A stretch of 24,211 nt of DNA from DAOUET01 sp034430155. Its GTDB lineage: Bacteria; Chloroflexota; Anaerolineae; Anaerolineales; UBA4823. A model generated the notes under the pieces. The model saw only the letters and a list, made by a program, of their open reading frames with translations. It did no database searches and had not been told where the DNA came from. The stretch lies in the NCBI GenBank assembly GCA_034430155.1, contig DAOUET010000043.1, positions 1 through 24,211 on the forward strand. The letters run 5' to 3'. The translations under genes and the position numbers were made by a program. This document shows, in pieces, positions 1 to 8,125 of the stretch (positions are counted from its first letter, which is position 1; every line of letters starts with the position of its first letter).

Positions 1-32
1 GACCTAACAACTGTTCGGGCTGTTTCTTGGAC

Positions 33-105
33 GGACACGGCGATCGGAGCTCTGAGACGGTCTTCTCGACCGAATGACAATCGATCTGCCGTGTCCCTTT
101 TCTTT
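33..105 (+). terminator. Large bulged hairpin with U-rich tail (terminator or structured RNA)
   Basis: GGACACGGC (33-41) pairs perfectly with GCCGTGTCC (88-96). The stem continues through GATCG (42-46) with CGATC (82-86), leaving only a one-base bulge at 87. An apical hairpin, CGGTC (58-62) with GACCG (68-72), lies inside. A pyrimidine tail, CTTTTCTTT, follows at 97-105. The whole is about 64 nt, large for a simple intrinsic terminator, and no gene is seen before it in the window. It may end a gene to the left, or be a small structured RNA or leader of the lipoprotein gene about 95 bp downstream. I cannot match it to a named RNA family. Confidence 0.5.
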
Positions 106-198
106 AATGATACCTTTCGTTATAGATACTAATGACACCTTGCCATGTCAATTGTACGACTTCAGTCTGATTCGTCAATGAGTTATTGGAGGAAATTT

Positions 199-1068
199 AT
201 GGATCGCAAATTGGCTTTTGTCCTTGTTATTATGCTTATGCTTGCCATAATGGCTTGCAGCTTTACTATTAACTTACCTTTTACGGAGATAAAAACCGGC
301 CCAACCGTAACTGATGATATTTTTGTACACTTACCCGGGGCTACCAGCGCTGTGACAGACCTTACCCTGGTTTTTGGGGCAGGCCAGCTGACCCTTAATC
401 CAGATGGGCAGGATGCGCTTGTCTCCGGCAGCGCTACCTATAACGTGGCGGATTTTAAACCTCAAATCACTGAAACAGGCAACAATGTTCGTATCAACCA
501 GGGCAACGTTGATTTAAAAGGGATTCCAAATATTGGAGCAAATGTGATCAATGAGTGGAATCTCAAATTGGGCAACGCTCCGATTAACTTGCGCATTGCC
601 GCGGGAGCATATCAAGGTAGCCTCGAACTCGGCGGATTAGACTTACGGAGTCTGCATATCACGGATGGGGCCTCGGAAAACCGTGTTTCATTTTCCAAGC
701 AGAACCTGAGTGAGATGAGTATCCTACGATATGAAACTGGCGCTTCCAAGGTCACCTTAACCGGTCTGGCGAATGCTAACTTCACTAATATGGTCTTCAA
801 AAGCGGGGCTGGCGACTATACCTTGGAATTTACCGGTGAGTTACAACATGATGCCAGTGTTGACATTCAATCTGGTTTGAGTAACTTAAACATTATCGTA
901 CCCGAGGGAACCGCGACTAGTCTCTCCATGAGAGGAGGTCTCACCAACGTCAATTCAAGTGGTGCCTGGAATTCTTCTGGCGACATTTACGTTATAGAAG
1001 GAAGTGGTCCTTCTATAACAATCAATGTAGATATGGGCGCAGGAAATTTGGAACTACGTAACCCTTGA
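199..1068 (+). CDS. Lipoprotein with toast-rack-like beta-repeat domain
   Basis: Predicted exported lipoprotein of 289 residues. The start at 199 is chosen because a GGAGG Shine-Dalgarno lies just before it and because it puts a classic signal peptide first: MDRK, a long hydrophobic stretch, then the lipobox LAIMAC with cysteine about 20 residues in. An in-frame start at 145 would put 18 unlikely residues ahead of the signal. The mature part is almost all beta-strand, with recurring short units rich in G, N and T (for example VTDLTLVFGAGQLTLNP early on and DMGAGNLELRNP at the end). This resembles the toast_rack / DUF4097-type beta-solenoid adhesin-like domains. The substrate or partner is unknown. 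The signal and lipobox are seen directly; the fold is inferred from repeat pattern. The lgt gene needed to lipidate it lies in the same window at 7221. Confidence 0.75.
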   Translation: MDRKLAFVLVIMLMLAIMACSFTINLPFTEIKTGPTVTDDIFVHLPGATSAVTDLTLVFGAGQLTLNPDGQDALVSGSATYNVADFKPQITETGNNVRINQGNVDLKGIPNIGANVINEWNLKLGNAPINLRIAAGAYQGSLELGGLDLRSLHITDGASENRVSFSKQNLSEMSILRYETGASKVTLTGLANANFTNMVFKSGAGDYTLEFTGELQHDASVDIQSGLSNLNIIVPEGTATSLSMRGGLTNVNSSGAWNSSGDIYVIEGSGPSITINVDMGAGNLELRNP

Positions 1069-1095
1069 TCTGAAAAAACTTCCCCCACTAATGTA

Positions 1096-1138
1096 TATAA
1101 TAATGGCCCGGCGGATACTCCACCAGGCCATTATTATA
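1096..1138. terminator. Bidirectional terminator between convergent genes
   Basis: A perfect 13-bp inverted repeat, TATAATAATGGCC (1096-1108) and GGCCATTATTATA (1126-1138), has a 17-nt loop. AT-rich outer arms give U-rich runs on either strand. It sits between the lipoprotein gene (plus) and the ferredoxin gene (minus), where a shared terminator is expected. Confidence 0.6.
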
Positions 1139-1170
1139 AGCAGCCTTATCTGAGTGAGATTGGATGAAAC

Positions 1171-1581
1171 TTAATCCAAGGCGTCGTAGCCAGGACCTTC
1201 CGTGAAGTAATTATAATTGGGCTGAATATCTTTGGTTAGATCGACAACCTCTCCGGCTTCCAGGACCCGAGTGTGCTTGAGATGGACTGACTCACCATGG
1301 TGGTCCTCGCCATCGTAAACCGTATCGAATCCTGCGACGCCAGCGGGCATGCTGAGATACTCTTCGCCCTTGGCCTCGTACGCTTCAGGTACCTCGTCCT
1401 CGGGGAAGATGGCTTCAAATGGGCACTCAGGAACGCAGGCTCCACAGTCGATGCAGGTATCCGGGTCGATGTAAAACCACGGCCACTTTTCAATCGGCTT
1501 GCCTGGAATGATGCACTCCACCGGACAGACATCCACACAACCGGAATCGCGCAGGCAAAGGCTGGTAATAATGTAGGTCAT
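1171..1581 (-). CDS. fdxA: 7Fe-type ferredoxin (4Fe-4S/3Fe-4S)
   Basis: Small iron-sulfur electron carrier of 136 residues. The N-terminal half has the pattern C9-x5-C15-x3-C19-PV-E-C23 followed by C43-IDCGAC-VPEC53-P. This matches the spacing of FdxA-type seven-iron ferredoxins, in which C9, C15 and C53 would hold a 3Fe-4S cluster and C19, C43, C46 and C49 a 4Fe-4S cluster (assignment by analogy with the family). The acidic C-terminal half, about residues 60-136, is longer than the cluster-binding core and is typical of the FdxA group. The start is supported by a GGGAGGT Shine-Dalgarno upstream on the minus strand. It is monocistronic and converges on the lipoprotein gene. Its redox partner cannot be told from context, although the divergent neighbour is a superoxide dismutase. 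Confidence 0.88.
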   Translation of the reverse strand: MTYIITSLCLRDSGCVDVCPVECIIPGKPIEKWPWFYIDPDTCIDCGACVPECPFEAIFPEDEVPEAYEAKGEEYLSMPAGVAGFDTVYDGEDHHGESVHLKHTRVLEAGEVVDLTKDIQPNYNYFTEGPGYDALD

Positions 1582-1748
1582 TGAGTGTACCTCCCGTGAA
1601 ATGGAATGATTTTCTGGAATAATTCTCTTGTCACAATTTTACCTCAAAACAACTGGTGCTTTATCATACTTAGTGTGACACCCATCATGAAAAGCGATAT
1701 GCTTTTTGTCCCCTTCACTATTCTTTTACTAGACCATGATAATAATAG

Positions 1749-1843
1749 TAGTAGTTACGCAGTTCACAGGAAAATCGGGGGTGTTTGGGCGGGTGTTGCC
1801 CGCCCAAACACCCCCATCCTCCCACCAACTGCGTAAGTCCTAA
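1749..1843. repeat. 95-bp inverted-repeat element, copy 1
   Basis: The element has outer inverted repeats, TTACGCAGTT (1755-1764) and AACTGCGTAA (1827-1836). Flanking TAGNAN/NTNCTA bases extend the match imperfectly to about 16 bp. Inside is a perfect 17-bp GC-rich stem (1777-1793 with 1799-1815) closed by a 5-nt loop. A second copy of exactly the same length lies at 18470-18564 and differs at about 6 of 95 positions. This is the signature of a small dispersed non-coding element (MITE-like or REP-like). No transposase is nearby and no clear target-site duplication was found. Confidence 0.85.
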
Positions 1844-2040
1844 ATAGATAACTCTCGCTCGACCTCATACAATAATTTCTTATTAAATTGCAGGTCCCAA
1901 ATCTGATCGACTAAAACAATTCTAGCCCGCCGGATTACCTTTGTCAAGCGCCCTTAAAGTATTTCCGGAAAAGCAGATGATCTTTACCTGGGGGAATTGC
2001 CCCGAAAAACTTGATTTTAGGTAAAACAAGTCGAATTATC

Positions 2041-2069
2041 TTGACAAGAGCGATCTTTGTAATTATTAT
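2041..2069 (+). promoter_or_regulatory. Near-consensus promoter of sodN-sodX
   Basis: TTGACA at 2041-2046, a 17-nt spacer, then TATTAT at 2064-2069 (5 of 6 matches to TATAAT). Transcription would begin near 2076, about 70 nt before the sodN start codon. Its strength suggests high expression, as usual for superoxide dismutase. Confidence 0.7.
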
Positions 2070-2074
2070 CAGAC

Positions 2075-2098
2075 TGCCATCTTTCCTGGAGGATGGCA
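2075..2098 (+). promoter_or_regulatory. Palindrome at the predicted sodN transcription start
   Basis: TGCCATC (2075-2081) and GATGGCA (2092-2098) form a 7-bp inverted repeat that starts at the predicted +1. It could be a repressor operator (for a nickel- or iron-responsive regulator) or a 5' stabilising hairpin in the mRNA. The sequence alone does not decide, and it does not obviously match the Streptomyces Nur box. Confidence 0.4.
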
Positions 2099-2145
2099 TA
2101 GCACAGCTCAATAAAAAGCTTATCATCACATTTTTGGAGGAAAGC

Positions 2146-2646
2146 ATGATTTACGAATTCGTTGAAAAGCTGGATAACAAAGTTCATTTTGAGGAAGCAG
2201 ATGCACATTGTGACATCCCCTGTGGCATTTACGATCCGATCACGGCGCAAATTGCCGCGCTGACGGTTGTCAGGATGATTGACTTGATGAATGACCTGGA
2301 CAAAACCCATAGCGAGCGGGATTTGGAATATCAAAATAGCATGTCCAGGTATATTGCAGTCAAAGAAGAGCACGCTGAGAAAGTTAAACACGAAATCCGG
2401 GTCATCTGGGGAGATTACATCAAACCACAACATATGGAGAAGCACCCCGAATTTCATGAACTGGTGCATAAGATTATGCAGCTTGGTTCCAAGAGCCGGC
2501 AAACCGCCAATCGAGAAACAGGTGTGCAGCTGGTCGAGGCAGTCAACCAATTCGCAGAGGCATTTTGGGACACGAAAGGCATCTCGATCAAACACGCTAA
2601 GGCCCCTTACGCACCTGCCCTCGAAATGGTGTATCCCAATCTTTAA
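2146..2646 (+). CDS. sodN: Nickel-containing superoxide dismutase
   Basis: Converts superoxide to oxygen and hydrogen peroxide with a nickel centre. The precursor is 166 residues. The diagnostic nickel hook HCDIPCGIYDP begins at residue 21: H21, C22 and C26 are the metal ligands and Y29 is the conserved second-sphere tyrosine. In this family the first 14-20 or so residues are removed so that His becomes the new N-terminus. Here the propeptide would be 20 residues ending DA before H21. The start at 2146 is set by a GGAGG ribosome binding site 6-7 nt upstream; the frame is open back to 2011 but that part is non-coding leader. The stop overlaps the start of the maturation protease gene (TAATG), implying translational coupling. 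The remainder is helical, as expected for the four-helix-bundle hexamer. Confidence 0.96.
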   Translation: MIYEFVEKLDNKVHFEEADAHCDIPCGIYDPITAQIAALTVVRMIDLMNDLDKTHSERDLEYQNSMSRYIAVKEEHAEKVKHEIRVIWGDYIKPQHMEKHPEFHELVHKIMQLGSKSRQTANRETGVQLVEAVNQFAEAFWDTKGISIKHAKAPYAPALEMVYPNL

Positions 2647-2969
2647 TGCTAAGACTGATCAAGGTTTCGGGCGATAGCCTGTCACCGCGATATCGAGAGG
2701 GAGATTTTGTGCTCGTTGCCAAAATCCCCCTCCTTTTTAATCGCCTTAAGCAGGGAGATACGATTGTCTTCAAGCATCCGAATTATGGCACCATGATCAA
2801 AAAGGTTGACTACCTAGACAAAGACCACGATCAAATTTACGTCATCGGAACCCACGATTTTAGCGTCGATAGCCGGGAATTTGGCCCTATAAGCAAAAAG
2901 ACGTTAATTGGAAAAGTCATCTGGCACCTCCATCAACCCGTCCCTAAAGATAAGATTGGCTCGAGATGA
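2646..2969 (+). CDS. sodX: S26-family peptidase, SodN maturation protease
   Basis: A small signal-peptidase-like protein of 107 residues, predicted to remove the SodN propeptide and expose the nickel-binding His. S11 in the motif SGDSLSP is the expected nucleophile. K52, in GTMIKKV, is the expected general base, in the usual S26 order. Unlike LepB it lacks an N-terminal membrane anchor, so it is probably cytoplasmic, fitting a cytoplasmic substrate. Its ATG shares its A with the sodN stop (TAATG), and sodN-sodX pairing is a well-known arrangement. Motifs and context are seen; specificity for SodN is inferred from adjacency. Confidence 0.92.
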   Translation: MLRLIKVSGDSLSPRYREGDFVLVAKIPLLFNRLKQGDTIVFKHPNYGTMIKKVDYLDKDHDQIYVIGTHDFSVDSREFGPISKKTLIGKVIWHLHQPVPKDKIGSR

Positions 2970-3042
2970 CCGATCATGTAGTCGTGGGGGTGATATAAAT
3001 CATTGGTAAACTAAACCACCCACATATCAGAACTTGCTATTA

Positions 3043-4011
3043 ATGAATCCTTCCCCTCGCCGTGCTCCTGTCCCCCCGCTTCTGGCTCTAGCTTTCGGCT
3101 TATTGGCGGTTTCCACAGCAGCGATATTTATTCGCTACGCCCAAGTTTATACACCCTCTCTGGTCATCGCTGCCTTTCGCCTGACCTTGGCAAGCTTGGT
3201 GCTGATGCCTCTGGCTTTCACACACCGGCGTGAGGAATTGCGTCTGCTCAGTCGTCAGGAACTATACCTGGCGTTGACCTCCGGAATCTTCCTGGCTCTG
3301 CATTTCGCTACCTGGATTACCTCCCTGGAGTACACCTCTGTTGCCAGTTCCGTTGTTTTGGTGACCACCTCACCACTCTGGGTGACGTTGCTTTCCCCCT
3401 TGATCCTGAAAGAACCTCTCACCCGCCCGATCTTGCTGGGCATGGCTATGGCTCTGCTGGGCAGCACAGCAGTTGGTCTGAGCGATTCATGTACCTGGAG
3501 CGGAACCAGACTGCTCTGCCCACCTTTAGATGAATTCATAAAAGGTAAAGCTTTCCTGGGGGATTTACTGGCGCTGGCGGGAGCCTGGATGGCTACGGGT
3601 TATTTAATAATCGGTCGCCACTTGCGAGCCAAAATGTCCCTAATCTCCTATATTTCTGTAGTATACGGAATGGCCGCATTAATTTTAATCGTTATCATGT
3701 TTCTGGCTGGACAGGTTCCCTGGGGTTACCCTCCTATCGCCTATCTCTGGTTTGTGTTGCTGGCCTTGGTACCGCAACTATTAGGTCATTCCACCTTCAA
3801 CTGGGTTTTGGGCTATCTTTCGGCAGCTTATGTCTCTATCACTTTGCTGGCAGAGCCCATCGGATCAACCATTCTGGCCTACTTCTTCTTAAATGAGACG
3901 CCCACTGCCTTCAAGGTTTTTGGTGCTATACTTATTCTCTCTGGGATTTATGTAGCTACCCAGGGTGAATCCCGCAGAAAAACCCGTGAAATCGCGGAAA
4001 TGTCGGGGTAG
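3043..4011 (+). CDS. EamA/DMT-superfamily transporter
   Basis: An integral membrane protein of 322 residues with about ten hydrophobic segments arranged as two EamA repeats (roughly residues 12-140 and 170-305). The first repeat has the family's IRYAQVYTPSLVIAAFRL region. The second ends with LAEPIGSTILAYFFLNETPT, typical of EamA proteins, where a Glu-Pro precedes a helix and an x-NE-x turn. Members export small metabolites or amino acids by drug/metabolite-transporter chemistry; the substrate cannot be read here. The ATG at 3043 is chosen over a TTG at 3034. Neither has a good Shine-Dalgarno, so translation may be weak or leaderless. It stands alone, 73 bp after sodX and 134 bp before ftsK. 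Confidence 0.85.
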   Translation: MNPSPRRAPVPPLLALAFGLLAVSTAAIFIRYAQVYTPSLVIAAFRLTLASLVLMPLAFTHRREELRLLSRQELYLALTSGIFLALHFATWITSLEYTSVASSVVLVTTSPLWVTLLSPLILKEPLTRPILLGMAMALLGSTAVGLSDSCTWSGTRLLCPPLDEFIKGKAFLGDLLALAGAWMATGYLIIGRHLRAKMSLISYISVVYGMAALILIVIMFLAGQVPWGYPPIAYLWFVLLALVPQLLGHSTFNWVLGYLSAAYVSITLLAEPIGSTILAYFFLNETPTAFKVFGAILILSGIYVATQGESRRKTREIAEMSG

Positions 4012-4145
4012 CAGGTGTGTTTCAGCCTCCAAATTTTTTGCCTTCCCCTGGAAAGGATTCTTGAGGTGATTTTTCCTGAGACCAGAGCTGTTTGCCACCT
4101 ATAATTTGGCTCAAAAAGTGAGAAGTTCCCCCACAAGGCGACTCA

Positions 4146-6374
4146 GTGACTAAGAAATATTCCCAGCAAACCAGTCGACCAAACAAAGGACCGGCTTCTG
4201 AAGGCCAATCTTCCTGGCTAGATACTCCCTTTCGATATCTCTCTAATTTTCGGCGCTTTGGCTACGATATTGGCGGTGTGCTGGCGCTGGCATTCGCTTT
4301 GATGACCCTTCTGGCGTTGTTCGATCTCACCGGAGGGGCGCTACTGACCTGGTGGGCCAGATTACTGCGCAGCTTCTTGGGGTGGGGAAGCATCCTCATG
4401 GTTGTCGTTGCCGGCATCGCTGGTCTGGTAATGCTGCGTTGGCAGACGGGTGTGTCTCAAGAAATCAACTGGGGCCGTATCCTTTACTTAGAAGCAGCTG
4501 CATTTGCAGGGATAGCGCTGCTCACCGTAATAGGCGGATCATCCGTGCAACGCGCTGGACAAGGTTTGGATGGAGGGCTAGTCGGTTGGGGGCTGGTTGA
4601 GTTGCTGGACATGGTCATACCAGTTCCATGGCTTCAAAGCACATTCTTGAGCTTGGTGTTTCTGATATTTAGCGTGCTCGGCTTGGGACTTTGGCGACTC
4701 ATAGCGGTTCTATTGCGTAACCAGCGAGAATCCGGCTCACGATCAGCTGCGGGCACATTGACACCAGATGGCACTGTCAGTGCAGGTACGTTTGACGGTC
4801 AAGAGAGCCTAAACGCCCCTGCTTTAGGAGAATCGAGGAGGAACCTACCCAGCCTACCGGCTGAATTTCGTAAGAAATTCAAGATCCATATCCTGGAAGA
4901 AAAGGGTTCAAAACCTCCTCCACGTGATGAACGCCTCCCACTTCTGGACTTATTAGTAAATGAACAAACCACTCGTCCCGATGAACGCAACATAAACCTG
5001 ACGGCTGGTTTGATCGAAAAAACCTTGGCGGAATTCGGAATTCCAGCTAAAGTGGTCGGCTATCGCGTCGGTCCAACCATTACCCAGTTCGCAGTAGAAC
5101 CGGGTTTTCTTGAAAAGAACGGGCCAGAAGATGAGGTCATCCGTCAGAAAGTGCGCGTCTCGCAGATCTCGGCTTTATCGCGTGATTTGGCCCTAGCCCT
5201 CTCAGCAGAACGCCTACGCATCGAGGCTCCCGTACCGGGTCGTCCCTATGTAGGTATCGAAGTTCCTAACACTCGCTCAGCGCTTGTAAGGCTACGCCCA
5301 ATCCTAGAAACAGAAGCCTTCTATAAATTTGGGTCTCCTTTAACAATTGCCCTCGGTAGGGACGTCTCCGGGCAAGCGGTGGTCGCCGATCTGGCGCGTA
5401 TGCCTCACTTGCTCATCGCTGGCACCACTGGCTCAGGAAAGTCAATTTGCATCGCGGCCCTGACTACCTGTTTAGTGATGAACAATACCCCTGAAGACCT
5501 TCGCCTGGTGATGGTTGACCCTAAAATGGTTGAACTGGTCCGTTTTAATGGCCTTCCCCACCTTTATGGCAAGGTTGAAACCGATATCGAGCGCATTTTA
5601 GGGGTTTTACGCTGGACGGTTGCAGAGATGGATCGCCGCTATAAATTACTGGAGTCGTCTCGCTCCCGGAATATCGACACCTACAATCGCAAGATTCGAC
5701 GGCGCCGTTCAGAGGAACCCCTCCCACAGATCGTGGTGATGATTGACGAGCTGGCTGACCTGATGATGACCGCTCCCGATCAAACCGAGCAATCCCTGGT
5801 CCGGTTAGCTCAAATGGCACGCGCCACGGGCATTCACCTGGTGGTAGCAACCCAACGACCCAGTACAGACGTCGTCACCGGTCTAATCAAAGCTAACTTT
5901 CCAGCCAGGATTTCCTTCTCGATGGCTTCTTCAGTGGATTCACGGGTAATCTTGGATGCAGTCGGAGCAGAATCACTGCTTGGACGGGGTGACATGCTAT
6001 TCTTACCTCCAGAAGCAGGAAGTCCAATTCGCGCCCAAGGCATTATCGTCACCGACCAGGAGATCGAGAAGGTAATCACCTTCTGGCAAAAAGCCCACCC
6101 ACAAGAAGAGGTCGTTTCGCCTCCCTGGGAGGAGTTATTAGAGCAAGAAGCGATCTTAGCTGAAAAAGATGATCTCATCCTCGAGGCGATCTCTATCGTG
6201 CGGCAAACCCAACGCGCCAGTGCCTCCATGCTACAGCGCCGTCTCAGAATAGGTTACCCACGTGCGGCCAGATTAATTGATGAGCTGGAGCATCTGGGGG
6301 TGGTCGGACCAGCGCAAGGAGCCGGTCGTGAACGTGAAGTGCTGATTGCCCCCGATGAGCAGGTCGATCTGTAA
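4146..6374 (+). CDS. ftsK: DNA translocase FtsK/SpoIIIE
   Basis: A membrane-anchored, ATP-driven double-stranded DNA pump that clears chromosome ends through the division septum. The protein is 742 residues with a GTG start. About four membrane helices lie in residues 38-195, followed by a linker shorter than in E. coli FtsK. The alpha/beta motor then follows: Walker A is AGTTGSGKS (about residues 425-433) and Walker B is VVMIDELADL with D534 and E535. The C-terminal gamma winged-helix domain (about residues 675-735, QRRLRIGYPRAARLIDELE) is the part that in relatives reads KOPS/SRS polarity sequences. Size and layout are closer to Bacillus SpoIIIE/SftA than to E. coli FtsK. The start codon has only a weak ribosome binding site (AAGGCG). 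Confidence 0.95.
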   Translation: MTKKYSQQTSRPNKGPASEGQSSWLDTPFRYLSNFRRFGYDIGGVLALAFALMTLLALFDLTGGALLTWWARLLRSFLGWGSILMVVVAGIAGLVMLRWQTGVSQEINWGRILYLEAAAFAGIALLTVIGGSSVQRAGQGLDGGLVGWGLVELLDMVIPVPWLQSTFLSLVFLIFSVLGLGLWRLIAVLLRNQRESGSRSAAGTLTPDGTVSAGTFDGQESLNAPALGESRRNLPSLPAEFRKKFKIHILEEKGSKPPPRDERLPLLDLLVNEQTTRPDERNINLTAGLIEKTLAEFGIPAKVVGYRVGPTITQFAVEPGFLEKNGPEDEVIRQKVRVSQISALSRDLALALSAERLRIEAPVPGRPYVGIEVPNTRSALVRLRPILETEAFYKFGSPLTIALGRDVSGQAVVADLARMPHLLIAGTTGSGKSICIAALTTCLVMNNTPEDLRLVMVDPKMVELVRFNGLPHLYGKVETDIERILGVLRWTVAEMDRRYKLLESSRSRNIDTYNRKIRRRRSEEPLPQIVVMIDELADLMMTAPDQTEQSLVRLAQMARATGIHLVVATQRPSTDVVTGLIKANFPARISFSMASSVDSRVILDAVGAESLLGRGDMLFLPPEAGSPIRAQGIIVTDQEIEKVITFWQKAHPQEEVVSPPWEELLEQEAILAEKDDLILEAISIVRQTQRASASMLQRRLRIGYPRAARLIDELEHLGVVGPAQGAGREREVLIAPDEQVDL

Positions 6375-6399
6375 TTGTGCGTATTAGGGTGGCTGAATC

Positions 6400-6428
6400 T
6401 TGACAGCACATCCAGCATAAGATAGCAT
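6400..6428 (+). promoter_or_regulatory. Possible promoter ahead of the phosphatidyltransferase gene
   Basis: TTGACA at 6400-6405, a 17-nt gap, then TAGCAT at 6423-6428 (4 of 6 matches). It lies just after the ftsK stop and would give a leader of roughly 115 nt for the gene at 6551. The -35 is perfect; the -10 is mediocre. Confidence 0.4.
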
Positions 6429-6550
6429 ACCCCGGTGCTGAAAACTATGTCAGAAAGTTTCGTAAATTTCATGAGCAAGATGGATATCATGTCGAAAGCT
6501 ATATGGCACCTCGACGTTAATCCTCACTCAGAAAGGTAGGTACAACTTAC

Positions 6551-7165
6551 GTGGAACAGGTGGCGGAAAAGAACAAGCCTTCCAACTTTACAGACCAAAT
6601 GCGGGCGCGCTTTAAGGGGATACTCGATCCCATAGGTACCGCCCTAAACCACCTCGGGCTCAAACCCAACACTATAACTATCTTAGGACTTGTAGGTAAC
6701 ACGCTTGGCGCGGTTCTCTTAGCACAGGGGAAAATGACCTGGGGTGGCGTGCTCATCTTGTTGATGGGGCCAATAGATGCTCTAGACGGTACCATGGCCC
6801 GTTTGCGAGGAGAAGATGATGATTTCGGTGCTTTCGTTGATTCAGTCACCGACCGTTATTCCGAACTAGTCATATTAGGTGGCTTATTATTCTATTATCT
6901 GCAGCAAAACCAGTGGCTTGCTGCCGGATTGACGTATGTAGCAGCCGGGGGTTCTGTGCTGGTGTCGTATATCAGAGCTCGCGCCCAATCACTCGGTTAC
7001 GATTCAAAAGTCGGCCTGCTGACACGCATGGAACGCTATCTGGTCCTGGCGCCCGCGCTGGTGCTTAACTTGCCGATAGTGGGCTTATGGATAATCGCTT
7101 TACTGGCGAACTTTACAGCGGTGCAGCGTATTGTGGATGTGCGACGGCATAGTCGCTCGCGCTGA
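6551..7165 (+). CDS. CDP-alcohol phosphatidyltransferase (phospholipid synthase)
   Basis: A 204-residue integral membrane enzyme that swaps CMP on a CDP-activated lipid for an alcohol or sugar-phosphate, making a phospholipid head group. The full signature is visible: D76-x2-D79-G-x2-A-R84-x8-G93-x3-D97-x3-D101, which holds the two metals and the CDP. Hydrophobic segments before and after fit the six-helix fold. The substrate is uncertain: the N-terminal part (LNHLGLKPNTITILG) and overall size look more like actinobacterial phosphatidylinositol-phosphate synthase than E. coli PgsA, so I give no symbol. The start is GTG at 6551, behind AAGGTAGGT, a weak and rather distant ribosome binding site. 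Colocation with ftsK and lgt fits an envelope gene neighbourhood. Confidence 0.88.
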   Translation: MEQVAEKNKPSNFTDQMRARFKGILDPIGTALNHLGLKPNTITILGLVGNTLGAVLLAQGKMTWGGVLILLMGPIDALDGTMARLRGEDDDFGAFVDSVTDRYSELVILGGLLFYYLQQNQWLAAGLTYVAAGGSVLVSYIRARAQSLGYDSKVGLLTRMERYLVLAPALVLNLPIVGLWIIALLANFTAVQRIVDVRRHSRSR

Positions 7166-7220
7166 TGTGATCCTTTCAGGAATGGTTAACACAAAACTCA
7201 CCTCGTGATCAGGAGAGAGT

Positions 7221-8042
7221 ATGGGATTTAAAATCGGACCTTTGTCTATCCGTTATTACGGGATTATCATTATGCTTGGTGTTTTGGCTGCTGCCTGGAT
7301 CTCCGATCGAGAGGCTCGACGTCGAGGGGAAAACACCGAAATGGTTTGGGATGGACTGGTTTGGGTGGTAATAGGGGGTATCGTCGGTGCCCGCATCTGG
7401 CATATTCTTACACCCCCTGAATCGATGGTGGCTGTAGGTATAACCACAAAGTTTTACCTGACCCACCCTCTAGATGCCTTGGCTATTTGGAATGGCGGTT
7501 TGGGTATTCCGGGTGCAGTCATTGGAGGTTTGTTCACACTTTATCTGTTCACCCGGCGTCGAAAGGTGAATTTTGCGGTTTGGGCGGATATCGTTGCCCC
7601 CGCCCTGGCATTGGGACAGGCTATTGGTCGCTGGGGAAATTTCATAAACCAGGAACTCTACGGCGCACCGACTAATTTGCCCTGGGCTATCTACATCGCT
7701 CCCCAAAATCGCTTACCCGGCTTCCAGGATATCGCTTATTATCATCCACTATTCCTTTACGAATCCTTGTGGGATTTGGCCAATATGGCCTTCCTTCTTT
7801 GGTTGGGGCGGCGCCATCAGGATCGCCTCAGATCAGGAGACCTGTTTCTCATCTACTTGATCATTTACCCGGTAGGACGCTTCTTCTTGGAGTTTCTGCG
7901 CCTGGACCCCTCGCAAGTCGCCGGCCTCGACGCCAACCAAGCGCTCATGGCGATAGTGGCGGTCCTATCCACGGCTGCAATTGTCTGGCGGCATCGTAAG
8001 AACCGCGAACCACTGCAAGAAACATTAGAAGAAGCAGATTAA
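7221..8042 (+). CDS. lgt: Prolipoprotein diacylglyceryl transferase
   Basis: Transfers diacylglycerol from phosphatidylglycerol to the lipobox cysteine of prolipoproteins, the first step of lipoprotein maturation at the membrane. The protein is 273 residues, the normal length. It carries the Lgt signature GRWGNFINQELYG at 136-148, the N-terminal region with SIRYYG, the central WNGGLGIPGAVIGG loop and the C-terminal YPVGRFFLEFLR segment, with about seven membrane helices. The ATG at 7221 has an AGGAGAG ribosome binding site. It lies 55 bp after the phosphatidyltransferase, so the two may be co-transcribed. The lipoprotein encoded at 199-1068 is a plausible substrate. Confidence 0.96.
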   Translation: MGFKIGPLSIRYYGIIIMLGVLAAAWISDREARRRGENTEMVWDGLVWVVIGGIVGARIWHILTPPESMVAVGITTKFYLTHPLDALAIWNGGLGIPGAVIGGLFTLYLFTRRRKVNFAVWADIVAPALALGQAIGRWGNFINQELYGAPTNLPWAIYIAPQNRLPGFQDIAYYHPLFLYESLWDLANMAFLLWLGRRHQDRLRSGDLFLIYLIIYPVGRFFLEFLRLDPSQVAGLDANQALMAIVAVLSTAAIVWRHRKNREPLQETLEEAD

Positions 8043-8125
8043 CCTCGATGATCTGGTGTGGGACTCATCTATCAGAATAAAATGAGCGGTAGGGTTTCTT
8101 TTTGGGCCGCATGGGGTAGTCATGT

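Larger units (their letters stand above)
1582..2145. other. Long intergenic region between ferredoxin and sodN
   Basis: About 560 bp without a convincing gene. It holds the upstream side of the ferredoxin gene (1582 to about 1745, no clear promoter), the 95-bp inverted-repeat element (1749-1843), an AT-rich stretch at about 1844-2040 in which I see nothing definite, and the sodN promoter and leader (2041-2145). Open frames crossing it lack ribosome binding sites and family resemblance. Confidence 0.6.

Noticed and set aside
1297..1584. 95-residue frame opposite the ferredoxin gene
   Set aside because: Antisense shadow of a gene with perfect cysteine motifs; no ribosome binding site.
2011..2145. 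Open extension upstream of sodN in the same frame
   Set aside because: It covers the promoter and leader; the GGAGG site and the normal propeptide length place the start at 2146.
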